Shown: positions 44,011-54,472, counted from the first letter of the stretch. The stretch: DNA of 64,000 bases from Aquimarina spinulae (GCF_943373825.1 NZ_CALSBP010000002.1:2345501-2409500); one strand, 5' to 3'. The notes: a model not told the origin generated them from the letters alone. Program-made: numbers and translations.

Positions 44011-46224
44011 TTATTCATTTTTTTCGAGTATTCTATATTTTTGATACATTTCCAAAGCGATAGCAAGCGGATCGTCAAAAGGTGCTATGTCAGATATTCC
44101 TGGGGTGGTAATCCATTTTTCCTCCCATTGACGCATATCTTCTTTGGTTTGACCATCTTCTTGATGATAATTCACCCATCTAGGCACGTAATAATCCCGG
44201 ATAAGCCCTGTCCACACTCTACCAGAATAGTCGTTTACCGGATCACCTCCCCAAGTAGTTAATAAGCGTTTGGCGTTAGATTCATAATAGTCTTTCTCCT
44301 TAGAGTTATCTCCCCATTTTCGAGCAAAATCTACCCATTTTTGGAGATTGTGATTAGGATGTGAAGCTAGCAATCTATCCATAGTTAATAGTATTTGCAT
44401 TGTCTCCTCCAGAGTAACTGGTTTTCCATTTTCTTTTGCATCCAAAAAATCTAAAAGTTGTTGATCAGCAACAAGCCCAAGATATTGCACTACCATCTCT
44501 ATGGCATCAATAGTATACAATTCACTGTTTTTTAGTTCTGGTGCGTTATCTAAAAATGCTCCTACGGCTTCTTTAAATTTTACAGAGCTATGTACTGTTG
44601 CATGATCCTCTACTCCTTCAGGTTTCTTATAAGGTCTAAACTGATATCTATGCATCGGATGATCTGTAAATGTTCCAAAAGCAGATTGGTTTAATAGATC
44701 AAAAGCTTTTTTCATATCCTCAGGAAATGCTCCATATCGTTGTATACTGTATTGTGCAATCCAGGAGTCTAAGTCAATTTTTTCTTTTCTCCATGCCACA
44801 TCTGATAGGAGTTCGTAGATGATTTCGTTATTCTCTATACCTTCTGGAGCAAAACCAAAGCCCGCGAGATTCTTTTTGTTTTCATACTGCAATGCTTCAA
44901 TAGGAATTGATGCATATACATCCAGTTTACCATTAAGAGGTACTTTTCCTCCCATATTTGGGATAAAAGAGTAGATCCATTTTTTTCCAAAGAAACCATC
45001 ATACATCTTCCAGGAAGGGTCTATTTTCCAAAATACATGATTGTATTCATTAGCCAGATCGAGTATCAGTAATTTATCATCCGGTACTTTAGAGACCAAA
45101 GCCCCTAATCGTTCTGGTGTCCAGAACAATTTGCCATTTTCATCTTTATGATAAGGAAAAGTCCACCCCTGCATTACCCATGTAGCATCAGGATTAGCTT
45201 CTTTTATCGATTTATAGACCGATGCCCCGTATCCGGATAATTCGGTTAAAGCCACTTCTCGATCTTCAGAAAGAGGAGCATCCATTTCATTAAAACTATC
45301 TGCAAGGTAATATTCTCCCTTTCCAAATTCTTTTTCCCACTCTTGTATATAAAGCGTACCGATTTCGATAAAAAGATCACTATCGGGTGATAATATAAAT
45401 GCATTATTCTCTAGAGGTAATCCTCCTCCCCATCCTAACTCCCGGACTTCTACATCTGGATATATTCTGGTAATAGCTTTGGGCACAAAACCTGCAAACG
45501 CATGAATTATCGGGTTCATTCCTAATTCTTTCATACGATCCAACATCTGGTGAGTAAGTTGTACTTGTTTTTGAAAATAAGAATCGGGTAGTGGGCCATC
45601 CCATCCATTCAAATTTCCCATTCTGTTCCATGGAAAATGAGCCGGACCTGAAAAATATTGATCTGTTTCCGATTTGGTTAATCCCAATTTTTGAAATACT
45701 CTGGATAAAATCGCTTCATGAGCACCTCCAATTAAAGGCATATTAATTCCATGGATTGCCATCCAATCAATTTCTTTCTCCCAACGTTCCCAATCCCAAT
45801 ATGCAGTCGTATACCCATGAGTAACTACATTAAAATAATACCGGTATTGGTAAGGGCTTTCTACTCTTTTGTTTACTGAAGGTAATTCTGCCGGAATATT
45901 TATTTTAGAACCAGACCAACTATAGATACTATTGCATTCGCTTTTTAAATACTCATATGCTCCTCGGCAAAGTGCTATTGGTGAATTACCTGTGACACGA
46001 ATTTTATCATCTTTTTTTTGTAATGAGAACCAGTCTGGTATCGTATTATCTTCTTCTAATTGAAATTCGAAATGACTTGTGTTTTCTTTTCCAATGGTTC
46101 TCTCTAAAACATCTCTTGCAGAGAGCTTTTCTTTTTCCTTTTCTTTAGGAGTAGTACAGGATAGTAAACCAAGTAAGACTATTAAAATAAGTTTGCCACT
46201 ATTATTCCCCAATATTAATTTCAT
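44011..46224 (-). CDS. Alpha-N-acetylglucosaminidase (GH89, NAGLU-like) lipoprotein
   Basis: 737 aa with a lipoprotein signal, lipobox LLSC (Cys24). The GH89 core is clear: YFNVVTHGYTTAYWDWERW and GINMPLIGGAHEAIL, then IIHAFAGFVPKAI. Glu313 in DSFNEMDAP matches the position of human NAGLU Glu316, and Glu461 in FAPEGIENN fits the second catalytic Glu. It hydrolyses terminal alpha-linked GlcNAc (heparan-type or mucin GlcNAc-alpha-Gal). It is the last gene of the SusC-SusD-FG-GAP arm, so it acts on the glycan handled by that system, at the cell surface or in the periplasm. Confidence 0.92.
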   Translation of the reverse strand: MKLILGNNSGKLILIVLLGLLSCTTPKEKEKEKLSARDVLERTIGKENTSHFEFQLEEDNTIPDWFSLQKKDDKIRVTGNSPIALCRGAYEYLKSECNSIYSWSGSKINIPAELPSVNKRVESPYQYRYYFNVVTHGYTTAYWDWERWEKEIDWMAIHGINMPLIGGAHEAILSRVFQKLGLTKSETDQYFSGPAHFPWNRMGNLNGWDGPLPDSYFQKQVQLTHQMLDRMKELGMNPIIHAFAGFVPKAITRIYPDVEVRELGWGGGLPLENNAFILSPDSDLFIEIGTLYIQEWEKEFGKGEYYLADSFNEMDAPLSEDREVALTELSGYGASVYKSIKEANPDATWVMQGWTFPYHKDENGKLFWTPERLGALVSKVPDDKLLILDLANEYNHVFWKIDPSWKMYDGFFGKKWIYSFIPNMGGKVPLNGKLDVYASIPIEALQYENKKNLAGFGFAPEGIENNEIIYELLSDVAWRKEKIDLDSWIAQYSIQRYGAFPEDMKKAFDLLNQSAFGTFTDHPMHRYQFRPYKKPEGVEDHATVHSSVKFKEAVGAFLDNAPELKNSELYTIDAIEMVVQYLGLVADQQLLDFLDAKENGKPVTLEETMQILLTMDRLLASHPNHNLQKWVDFARKWGDNSKEKDYYESNAKRLLTTWGGDPVNDYSGRVWTGLIRDYYVPRWVNYHQEDGQTKEDMRQWEEKWITTPGISDIAPFDDPLAIALEMYQKYRILEKNE

Positions 46225-46295
46225 TTGAATATAATTTAAAGGTTTAAAATAAATCTCGAATCAAGAATTCTAAACTAGATTTTATCGATCATGAC

Positions 46296-49200
46296 TCACT
46301 CAATTGAATAACTATCTAATCTCTCATTGTTTCTACCAAAAAGAACTACTTTCTTTCCTTTATATGTAAAAGATCGTATTGCTTTTACATCTCCTTTACT
46401 TAAGATGCCACTTTCGGTTGCTGAAATAGGAACAAAATTATTCTTTCCATTATTTTTAAGTACCAATCCATAACCAGCATCATTTCTAGGCGTTTCAATT
46501 TCTGATTGATATAGGTTTCCGGCAATAAGAATATCTTTTAATCCATCATCATCAAAATCATCAATATGAATATCATTTATAGAAGATAGTTGTGCTTGTT
46601 TTGGAAGTTCTACAATTTTGAATTTTCCGTCTCCTAAATTTTCTATAAAAACAGAAGCAAATGTATACGCTTTGGCGTGTAAAGCTTTCTCTAGTTTTTC
46701 TTGCCCATATACCTGAATTAGGTCTGCAGAACCAAAACCTTCATAGGTTGGAAATTTTTCTTTTATAAATGGCATTTGGAGCGAGGTACATTCTCGACCA
46801 CGAAGCGGAAACAAATCTCCATTGTTATAATATCCTAATACAATATCATTGGTCCCGTTATCATCAAAATCATGTGCATAAATCTCGAAAGGTTCTTCGG
46901 CAGAGGCTTTATATTTATAGTTTAGACCTAAATTACCCACTATGTAATCCATATCTCCGTCCTGATCAAAATCGGCACTATTAATCGAATTCCACCAACC
47001 ATCGGTATTCTTAAACAAAGTAGTATCTTTTTTAAAAGTCTTATCTGTGTTTCTAAATACCGTTATAGGCATCCATTCTCCAACTATTACCAAATCAGAT
47101 AAGCCATCCTGATCAATATCTGTCCATGTTGCATCTGTAACCATGCCAATTTCAGACAATTCTGGAGCAATCGTTTTGGTAATATCTTTAAAAACACCAT
47201 TGTTGTTTTCTAATAGATAATTTACTGCCGGATAAGGATATTTTTGTGGTGTATGCCTACTCCCAACAAATACATCCAGGTCTCCATCCTGATCATAATC
47301 AAATGGTTTTATACAGCTACCACTGGATACTATTTTTGGTAATCTATTATTTTCTTTAGCAAAATTTCCATTGGTATTTATATACAAGCGATCCTGATAC
47401 ATCCTATGATTTGCTGGCCATTCATTCCCGCCACTTACCACGTATAAATCTAAATCGTTATCACCATCTACATCAAAAAATTGGGCAGACACATCTTCAA
47501 AAGCTTTTTCTTTTTCCCATAGTGTACTGCCTGAAGGTTGAAAAGAACCATCTGGTTGTTGTGTATACAATGCTGCGGGATGATCTTTTGCTCCACCAAT
47601 ATAAAAATCATCCAATCCATCCATATTTATATCTCCAACTGCAAGTGCAGGCCCAAACTGAGACATTTTATGTGGTAATAAACTTTCTTTTGCAAAGTCA
47701 TCATACTCATTTTCGATATGCTTATGGGTTATATTTATATCTTTTGTAATATTCGTAAAAAGTGTTGCCACAGTATCCTTCTTTTTTTCATTTGTAAGAG
47801 TGGCATTGTTGTGATTAACAGTGATTCTTTTATTAATTTCTGGATGGTTAATCACCTCAACTTTATTGTCTGGCCAAGTTACAGTGACTTTTTGCACCTC
47901 GGTATTATTATCCAATCCAACATGTATAATAGGTGCTACTGCAGATTGATATCCTCTTGTGGGGTAGTTTTCGAATATTTGAGTTGTTTTTTCTGTTTGT
48001 ATTGCAATACTCGTACCTATTCCAAAGGGGTTTTGGGAACTTCCTTTAAACTGAAACTGAACATAATTCTTATTCCTGGTATTATTTTGTAGAATAGTAG
48101 CTTCCTGATCAATATTATTAATAACCAAATCCAAATCCCCATCGTTGTCTAAATCTGCATAAGATGCACCATTAGAAAAAGTAGAGCTATCAATTCCCCA
48201 GGATGTTGATGTCTTTGAAAAAGTTAAATCTCCGTTATTTTTAAAAAAATAATTTCGGGTTTTTCGTTGTGGCGTTTTATGAACTAACTCTTCGATTACT
48301 TTTTTTATGCTTTCTTTATTTTTCTTTGCTTGCTCTAATCGTTTTAGTTTATATTTTCTAAAATCATTGTTTCTAAAATCCCTCTTAAGACCATTGGTAA
48401 TAAATACATCTTTTAATCCATCATTATCAAAATCTGCAAACAATGGTGCCCAACTCCAATCGGTATTTGATATTCCTGCGAGATGTGCGATTTCGCTAAA
48501 ACATTCGTCAGAATTGTTAAGCTGTAATGCATTAAACATATATTGATAATGAAATCCATTATCGACAGCATGGTTAAATGCTTTTGGGTTCATCCCACTC
48601 ATACTGGTTTTGATGCCATAATTATCTTCGGCTACCATATCTAATGAAATGATGTCTAACAGCCCATCATTATTAAAATCTGCAATATCGGTTCCCATAG
48701 AAAAATTAGAGGTATGCCCGATAGATGATTTTAGTTTTTCTGTAAACGTGCCATTTCCAGTATTAAAATAAAGGTAATCATGTTCGATATAATCGTTTGC
48801 TACGTATATATCGGGCCACCCATCTTGATTAAGATCTCCAATAGAAACTCCTAAACCAAAACCTAGAGAATTTTGTATGATTCCTGCCTGATCAGAAACA
48901 TCGGTAAATTTTCCTAAATTATTTTGATACAATCGATCTCCTACCAAGTCATTCTTTTCACTTTTATAGTCTTCTGGAGTATTGGTGTTAATAGGAGATA
49001 CATTATGATTTAATAAAAACATGTCGAGATCACCATCTTTATCATAATCAAAAAATGCAGCTTGTGTACTATATCCCGAAAAATTAAGCCCATATTGGGC
49101 TGCTGCTTCTGTAAATGTCCCATTTTGATTATTTATAAAAAGCTCATTTTCTCGATTTTCAGCTTTTCCTTTGCCCGACTTGCACACATAAATATCTAAC

Positions 49201-49619
49201 CAACCATCGGCATTGATATCTGCCATGGTAACTCCTGTTGTCCATCCAAAAGAACCTTTTACTTTTGCTTGTTTTGTATGGTCTTCAAATCTAAAATCAC
49301 CTTTATTGATATAGAGCTTATTTTCTTTAAGATTGGAAGTAAAATAAATATCGGATAATCCATCATTATTAATATCTCCTATAGCAACACCTCCACCATT
49401 ATAGAAATATTCATATACCATACTATTCATAGCACTACTCTCGGGTATTTGGTTTATGAAATGAATCCCCGAATGATCTGATAAAACCGAAGTAAATAAT
49501 GGTTTACTTATTTCAGAATGCGGGTTTTGTTGAGTAGTTTCATTGTTGCGACATGATATTATTAAGGATATACTTAATAGTACTCCAAGTATTTTTATTC
49601 TTTTATTATCTGCGATCAT
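46296..49619 (-). CDS. FG-GAP/VCBS-repeat lipoprotein with ASPIC/UnbV domain
   Basis: 1107 aa with a lipoprotein signal, lipobox IISC (Cys23). It contains many FG-GAP/VCBS units with Asp-rich Ca-binding loops (DINNDGLSDIYF, DYDKDGDLDMFL, DFDNDGLKDVF, DQDGDLDVF), which form beta-propellers. In the middle lies an ASPIC/UnbV domain (about 520-600; KNYVQFQFKG, PFGIGTSI, YQSAVAP). Such proteins occur at the third place of SusCD operons in Flavobacteriia and are thought to be surface glycan- or protein-binding partners. A gap of about 90 bases separates it from susD. Confidence 0.9.
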   Translation of the reverse strand: MIADNKRIKILGVLLSISLIISCRNNETTQQNPHSEISKPLFTSVLSDHSGIHFINQIPESSAMNSMVYEYFYNGGGVAIGDINNDGLSDIYFTSNLKENKLYINKGDFRFEDHTKQAKVKGSFGWTTGVTMADINADGWLDIYVCKSGKGKAENRENELFINNQNGTFTEAAAQYGLNFSGYSTQAAFFDYDKDGDLDMFLLNHNVSPINTNTPEDYKSEKNDLVGDRLYQNNLGKFTDVSDQAGIIQNSLGFGLGVSIGDLNQDGWPDIYVANDYIEHDYLYFNTGNGTFTEKLKSSIGHTSNFSMGTDIADFNNDGLLDIISLDMVAEDNYGIKTSMSGMNPKAFNHAVDNGFHYQYMFNALQLNNSDECFSEIAHLAGISNTDWSWAPLFADFDNDGLKDVFITNGLKRDFRNNDFRKYKLKRLEQAKKNKESIKKVIEELVHKTPQRKTRNYFFKNNGDLTFSKTSTSWGIDSSTFSNGASYADLDNDGDLDLVINNIDQEATILQNNTRNKNYVQFQFKGSSQNPFGIGTSIAIQTEKTTQIFENYPTRGYQSAVAPIIHVGLDNNTEVQKVTVTWPDNKVEVINHPEINKRITVNHNNATLTNEKKKDTVATLFTNITKDINITHKHIENEYDDFAKESLLPHKMSQFGPALAVGDINMDGLDDFYIGGAKDHPAALYTQQPDGSFQPSGSTLWEKEKAFEDVSAQFFDVDGDNDLDLYVVSGGNEWPANHRMYQDRLYINTNGNFAKENNRLPKIVSSGSCIKPFDYDQDGDLDVFVGSRHTPQKYPYPAVNYLLENNNGVFKDITKTIAPELSEIGMVTDATWTDIDQDGLSDLVIVGEWMPITVFRNTDKTFKKDTTLFKNTDGWWNSINSADFDQDGDMDYIVGNLGLNYKYKASAEEPFEIYAHDFDDNGTNDIVLGYYNNGDLFPLRGRECTSLQMPFIKEKFPTYEGFGSADLIQVYGQEKLEKALHAKAYTFASVFIENLGDGKFKIVELPKQAQLSSINDIHIDDFDDDGLKDILIAGNLYQSEIETPRNDAGYGLVLKNNGKNNFVPISATESGILSKGDVKAIRSFTYKGKKVVLFGRNNERLDSYSIE

Positions 49620-49712
49620 GACATATATTGTATAATAGCATAAACACCTAAAAATAATAAAATTCTTAGGTGTTTACTAGTTCTAATAACTAACTCAACT
49701 TTCGGGGTTTTT

Positions 49713-51233
49713 TTACCATCCAGGATTTGGTTTAAGATTGGTATTAATATTTATTTCCTGTAATGGTATGGGATATAAAATATGTTTATCCTGAAAATTC
49801 TCTGCAAATGGTTTGTTGTGATTTTCTAGTGTTGTTTTTATCGATTCTGTGGCTGTGCTTCCTCTTTGCCATCTATAAAGATCAAACCAACGAATACCAA
49901 ATTCCATGGCTAACTCAACCGGGCGTTCATGATGTCGAATTTGATCTCTTAGCTGGCTTTGAGTCATTGTTCCTAATGGAGCAGCTTTGCCTCGTTCTCT
50001 AACTTTATTGATCTCTACTATCGCTTGATCTGTTTTCCCATTTTCATTCAAAGCTTCGGCATACATTAGTAAAACATCGGCATATCGAATTAAAGCAATG
50101 TTTGTGCCGTTATAAAAGCTTACATCCTGATTAAAAGCGTATTTTTTGAAGTATTTAGGGTGGTTAAGATCACCAGAGACAGCACTATATGCAATAACTG
50201 CATCGGCGTCTCTACTATACATTTCAGAATTAGGGTCATCAAAGAAAATACTTTCATATACTCTTTCACTAATTTCTCCTCCTGTAGTTAAATCTGTTTT
50301 CATTTCTTCTACCAACCAATCAGAAGGGTAGAATAATTCCCACCCACCAAAGGCATAGGGAGATACCTGAAAGTTAAAAACCTGTCGTTCGTCGTTCCCA
50401 TTAGCACGATCTCCAGAGAATTGAATCTCAAATATACTTTCATTTCCATTTTCGGCAGCTCCATTAAAATTATCTGCATAATTCGTTAATAAAGAATATC
50501 CCATATCGGTTACTTCTCCTAATTTGACTTCTGCCTGGCTCCATTTTTCCTGAAACAAATACGCTTTACCCAATAATGCTTTTGCAGCACCTTGTGTAGC
50601 TCTTCCTTTCCATTCTGATGAATGCTCTGTCAATAAATTTGGTTCTGCTTCTGCCAAATCTTTTTCTATCTGCTCCCATATTTTATCAGGAGTTACCTGA
50701 GATACAAAAAGACGATCTAATTCGGTTTCATAAGTAGTTACCAACGGCACATTTTCAAAACCGGTTACCAGCCAAAAATAGTATAGTGCTCTTAAGAATT
50801 TTGCTTCGGCTACAATCGTATTCTTATTCTCTTGAGACAAAGCTTCCATTTCTGGTATTCTTTGTATGATCTGATTAGCTCGCCCTATACCTGCATAACT
50901 ACTTTGCCATATATTGTATGGACCTGTATCTTCTGTAGTGTTAGAGAAACTGGCAAGGGATCGGCTATATGTTTCTGCTGTATTATTGGTCACATCATCA
51001 GCACGATATGCCATTGCTGTATATACCTCTTCAAAGAAAGCCCACTTACTTCCACTTGCACTATGCATTGCACCATAAGTAGCTGTTAAGGCTTGTAGTG
51101 CATGTTCTTCTGTTTGCCAAAAACTAGAATCGGTCAAATTCTCATTGTTAGGAACATTCAAAAACTCATCACTACAAGAGTGCAATATTCCTATACAAAG
51201 AACTATAATTAATAAATAACTAATTTTTTTCAT
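49713..51233 (-). CDS. SusD/RagB-family surface glycan-binding lipoprotein
   Basis: 506 aa, lipobox LHSC (Cys20), then DEFLNVPNNENLTDSSFW, the typical SusD start. TPR-like helices include KFLRALYYFWLV and AKALLGKAYLFQEKWSQAEVKL, and the C-terminus has RYADVLLMYAEALNENG and ERPVELAMEFGIRWFDLYRW. It caps the SusC channel and binds the ligand at the cell surface. It is encoded 28 bases after susC. Confidence 0.95.
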   Translation of the reverse strand: MKKISYLLIIVLCIGILHSCSDEFLNVPNNENLTDSSFWQTEEHALQALTATYGAMHSASGSKWAFFEEVYTAMAYRADDVTNNTAETYSRSLASFSNTTEDTGPYNIWQSSYAGIGRANQIIQRIPEMEALSQENKNTIVAEAKFLRALYYFWLVTGFENVPLVTTYETELDRLFVSQVTPDKIWEQIEKDLAEAEPNLLTEHSSEWKGRATQGAAKALLGKAYLFQEKWSQAEVKLGEVTDMGYSLLTNYADNFNGAAENGNESIFEIQFSGDRANGNDERQVFNFQVSPYAFGGWELFYPSDWLVEEMKTDLTTGGEISERVYESIFFDDPNSEMYSRDADAVIAYSAVSGDLNHPKYFKKYAFNQDVSFYNGTNIALIRYADVLLMYAEALNENGKTDQAIVEINKVRERGKAAPLGTMTQSQLRDQIRHHERPVELAMEFGIRWFDLYRWQRGSTATESIKTTLENHNKPFAENFQDKHILYPIPLQEININTNLKPNPGW

Positions 51234-51261
51234 TGTTCTGTTTTTTAATTTTTTCTAACTA

Positions 51262-54200
51262 TTACATAGACACGTTAATACCGAAAATAAAGGATCTGGT
51301 TAGTGGGTAGAATCCTCTATCAACTCCTCTATTAAATGTTCCTCCATTTCCCAAACCTGGATCAAAACCTGAATAATCTGTAATGGTAAATAGATTATTG
51401 GCAGTTGCATATACTCTGATTCTCGAAACAGGAATCTTACTTATTGCAGATTCTGGAATCGAATATCCTATTTGTAGGTTCTTTAGTCTTAAATATGATC
51501 CATCTTCTAGAAAATAACTAGAAGGTCTAATGTTATTGTTAGGATCACCAAATGCGTTTCTTGGAATATCTGTATTCGTATTCTGTGGTGTCCAGGCATT
51601 AACTAAATCGGAAGACACATTATTTCTATCTGTTCTATACAACCACATTTTTACGCCATTGTAGATTTTATTTCCCTGGGTTCCCTGAAAGAATACACTA
51701 ACATCGAAGTTTTTGTATTTAGCATTAAGCGTTAATCCATATTCAAAATCAGGAAGTCCACTGCCCATATATTTTTTATCATCATCGTTTAATTGACCAT
51801 CTCCATTTATATCGGTAAATCGTAAATCTCCCGGAGCAGCATCTGGTTGAACTCCATGCGCATCAATTTCTGCCTGATTTTGAAATATTCCATTGGCTTC
51901 AAATAAATAAAATCGACCAATTTCTCCTCCTACTTCTGTACGAGTGGTAGGGAAATTATTAAATTCTATAAAACCATCGGTACGAGCTTCGCCCTCTACT
52001 CCAAGCTTTGTAATCTTATTTTTTGAAGTACTTAGGTTTGCAGTAACATCAAAAGAAAAATCTTTGTATTGTTTACTGCTATAGGTAGCAGAAAACTCCC
52101 ATCCTTTATTTTCTAAATCTCCTGCATTAGTCAAAGGATCTGTGGTAATTCCAGAAGTACCAGGAACTTTAGTAAATACCAACATGTCTGTAGTCTTGGC
52201 ATTAAAGTAATCAAAAGAAGCCTTGATTCTATTATCTAATAAACCGATATCAATACCAACATTGGTAGTTGCCGTTTCTTCCCATCGAATATCGGGTGTT
52301 GGTAGTGAAGTAGCAATTGCACCAGATAGTATTGCTTGTGTTACATCTTCTCCAAATGGATAGTTTAATTGCTGTCCTCCAGAACCAATCCTTGCCAAAA
52401 ATAAATGATTAGGGATAAGCTGATTTCCTAATGTACCATAACTAAAACGAGGTTTTAGTTGAGTAAACAAATCCGACTTAAAAAAGTTTTCATTATGAAC
52501 TGCCCAACCCAATGAAACCGAATAGAAAGTACCATATTGATTCTTAGAACTAAAGCGTGACGAACCATCTCTTCTGGCACTGGCCTGCACATAATATCTA
52601 TTAGCATAATCATAACTTAAACGACCAAAAACAGATTGTAATGTACTGGAAAAATTTCGCCCAAAAGAAGAAGCATCTCCTATCCCGGCACTTAGCGCCT
52701 GTATTGCATCAGATGGTAATCTATTATTACTACCTCCCGCCGAGTTAAATACATTTTCTTCTTTAGAACCACCAACAAGGATATCAAAATCATGATCTCC
52801 AAATGTTTTGACATAGTTTAACGTATTGTTTAATGTCCAACTGGTAGTTCTTGATCTGGTTTCAGATAAAAAAGGATCTTCATTAATAGACTGTGGTCCA
52901 AAATTAAATGCTGGCTGAAAGAAAAAGAAGTGCTCGTTTTCTACATTTAATCCATATTGAAATTGATAACTTAAACCATCAAATAATTTTAAGTTGGCTG
53001 CAATATTAAATTGAGTGTATTCATCACGATCAATACGATCGGTTAATTCTCCCTGACCTATTGGATTTCCCGAGCCTAAACCAGTTGCTGGTGTAGCAAA
53101 TCCATTTAACGAATTTGCATCATAAATTGCTTTATGAGGTAATTGCGAATAGATGTTTAGAAACGGAGAAAAGCTGGCATTACCTCCAGCAAGAGGTTCA
53201 AAAATACTTCGTCTTTTTTCTTTGGCATAGGCCAAACCAGGAGAAATCTTTAAACGGTTATCCAACAATTTGATATCCATATTTAGTCGGGTATTAAATC
53301 TATTGAAATCTGTATTAATCACAGTTCCTGAATTGGCAAAATAACCTGCCGAAAAATTATAGGTAGTATTTTCAGAACCTCCAGAAATTCCAATATCATG
53401 TTTCTGTTCAAAAGCGTTTTTATAATAAGCGTCAGCCCAATCAGAATCTGCATACTGTTCTCCATTAGTAAGATATGGAGCAAGAGTTTCTCCTACATTT
53501 GCATACGCTTGGAGTTTTATCTGATCGTGTTGAGCTCTATTTGCCACCTCTATATTATCATTAATAGAATGTGTACTTATATACGAGTTTACCACAACCT
53601 GCGGGTCTCCTCTTTTTCCTCTTTTTGTAGTAACAATAACTACTCCATTAGAGGCTCTAGAACCATAAATAGTAGCAGCAGACGCATCTCTAAGAATACT
53701 TATATTTTGGATATCGGCAGGGTTTACATAAGATAAATCTCCCGGAACCCCATCAATTACAAATAAAGGATCATTATTATTTACGGTACCCATACCACGA
53801 ATCCTAATTACCGGAGCACTCCCCGGGGCACCACTGGCTATTGCTACATTAAGCCCAGCTACTTGCCCTTGCAAAGATGTTGCTATATCGGCAGTAGGAA
53901 TTTTTTGTATCTCTTCTATGTTTACCGAAGTAATGGCAGCGGTTAATTCTGATTTTTTTTGTGTTCCATAACCTACCAAAACTACCTCTCCCAGGCTCTG
54001 GGCGTCTTCTTCAAGGCTAATGTTGATTACTTTTTGATTTCCGACCAGAACTTCTTTAGTTACAAATCCTAAATATCTATATACTAATGTTGTTTGCGAA
54101 TCGGAAACTTCAATTGAATAATTTCCATCGAAATCAGTTTGTGTTCCCTGAGTTTCGTTTCCTTTAATTGTAATTGTAACTCCTGGTAAAGGAGAACCGC

Positions 54201-54330
54201 TACTATTTTCTGAAACATTACCTGTTATTACTGCATTTTGCGCATAAGTATTAGCGAATCCAAATAGAGTAAGCCCAAGCAGAGTTAAAAGAAATGAATA
54301 GCATTGGTTTTTCTTTTTTTTTGCTTCCAT
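51262..54330 (-). CDS. SusC/RagA-family TonB-dependent outer-membrane transporter
   Basis: 1022 aa from the ATG at 54330; a GTG two codons earlier is also possible. A signal peptide ends near TYAQ. A carboxypeptidase-D-like regulatory domain (GNVSENSSGSPLPGVTITIKG) follows, then the plug with TonB-box-like sequence and LFVIDGVPGD and ASAATIYGSRASNGVVIVTTK, and a long beta barrel. It imports glycan fragments bound by SusD with energy from TonB. It is the first gene of the minus-strand arm, 142 bases from the divergent regulator gene. Confidence 0.96.
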   Translation of the reverse strand: MEAKKKKNQCYSFLLTLLGLTLFGFANTYAQNAVITGNVSENSSGSPLPGVTITIKGNETQGTQTDFDGNYSIEVSDSQTTLVYRYLGFVTKEVLVGNQKVINISLEEDAQSLGEVVLVGYGTQKKSELTAAITSVNIEEIQKIPTADIATSLQGQVAGLNVAIASGAPGSAPVIRIRGMGTVNNNDPLFVIDGVPGDLSYVNPADIQNISILRDASAATIYGSRASNGVVIVTTKRGKRGDPQVVVNSYISTHSINDNIEVANRAQHDQIKLQAYANVGETLAPYLTNGEQYADSDWADAYYKNAFEQKHDIGISGGSENTTYNFSAGYFANSGTVINTDFNRFNTRLNMDIKLLDNRLKISPGLAYAKEKRRSIFEPLAGGNASFSPFLNIYSQLPHKAIYDANSLNGFATPATGLGSGNPIGQGELTDRIDRDEYTQFNIAANLKLFDGLSYQFQYGLNVENEHFFFFQPAFNFGPQSINEDPFLSETRSRTTSWTLNNTLNYVKTFGDHDFDILVGGSKEENVFNSAGGSNNRLPSDAIQALSAGIGDASSFGRNFSSTLQSVFGRLSYDYANRYYVQASARRDGSSRFSSKNQYGTFYSVSLGWAVHNENFFKSDLFTQLKPRFSYGTLGNQLIPNHLFLARIGSGGQQLNYPFGEDVTQAILSGAIATSLPTPDIRWEETATTNVGIDIGLLDNRIKASFDYFNAKTTDMLVFTKVPGTSGITTDPLTNAGDLENKGWEFSATYSSKQYKDFSFDVTANLSTSKNKITKLGVEGEARTDGFIEFNNFPTTRTEVGGEIGRFYLFEANGIFQNQAEIDAHGVQPDAAPGDLRFTDINGDGQLNDDDKKYMGSGLPDFEYGLTLNAKYKNFDVSVFFQGTQGNKIYNGVKMWLYRTDRNNVSSDLVNAWTPQNTNTDIPRNAFGDPNNNIRPSSYFLEDGSYLRLKNLQIGYSIPESAISKIPVSRIRVYATANNLFTITDYSGFDPGLGNGGTFNRGVDRGFYPLTRSFIFGINVSM

Positions 54331-54423
54331 AATCACATTGTTTTTTGGTGATAATCCCCCATTTTACGAGGGTTTTAACGTAAAATATTGGCGCAATATA
54401 GAATTTTAGTTTCTAAAAAAGCA

Positions 54424-54439
54424 ACTAGTACCTACCAGT
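54424..54439. promoter_or_regulatory. GntR/HutC-type operator candidate
   Basis: ACTAGTACCTACCAGT has the layout ACTGGT-N4-ACCAGT seen in operators of HutC-subfamily GntR regulators such as DasR and NagR, with one mismatch in the left half. It is in the 142-base gap between susC and the GntR gene, 33 bases before the latter, so one site could control both arms. Confidence 0.55.
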
Positions 54440-54460
54440 TTTTTAAAAGAAAAAATATGA

Positions 54461-54468
54461 TATATTTG
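54461..54468 (+). promoter_or_regulatory. Promoter -7 element of the GntR operon
   Basis: TATATTTG matches TAnnTTTG exactly. It ends four bases before the ATG at 54473, so transcription would begin at or next to the start codon, giving a leaderless or nearly leaderless mRNA. Confidence 0.6.
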
Positions 54469-54472
54469 TAGC

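Noticed and set aside
47411..48092. Two plus-strand ORFs of 112 and 124 codons inside the FG-GAP gene
   Set aside because: They are antisense to repeated Asp-rich loops and have His/Tyr/Cys-rich shadow composition.
53398..53736. 112-codon plus-strand ORF inside susC
   Set aside because: Antisense to the conserved SusC plug; composition is Ile/Ser/Arg-rich as expected for a frame shadow.
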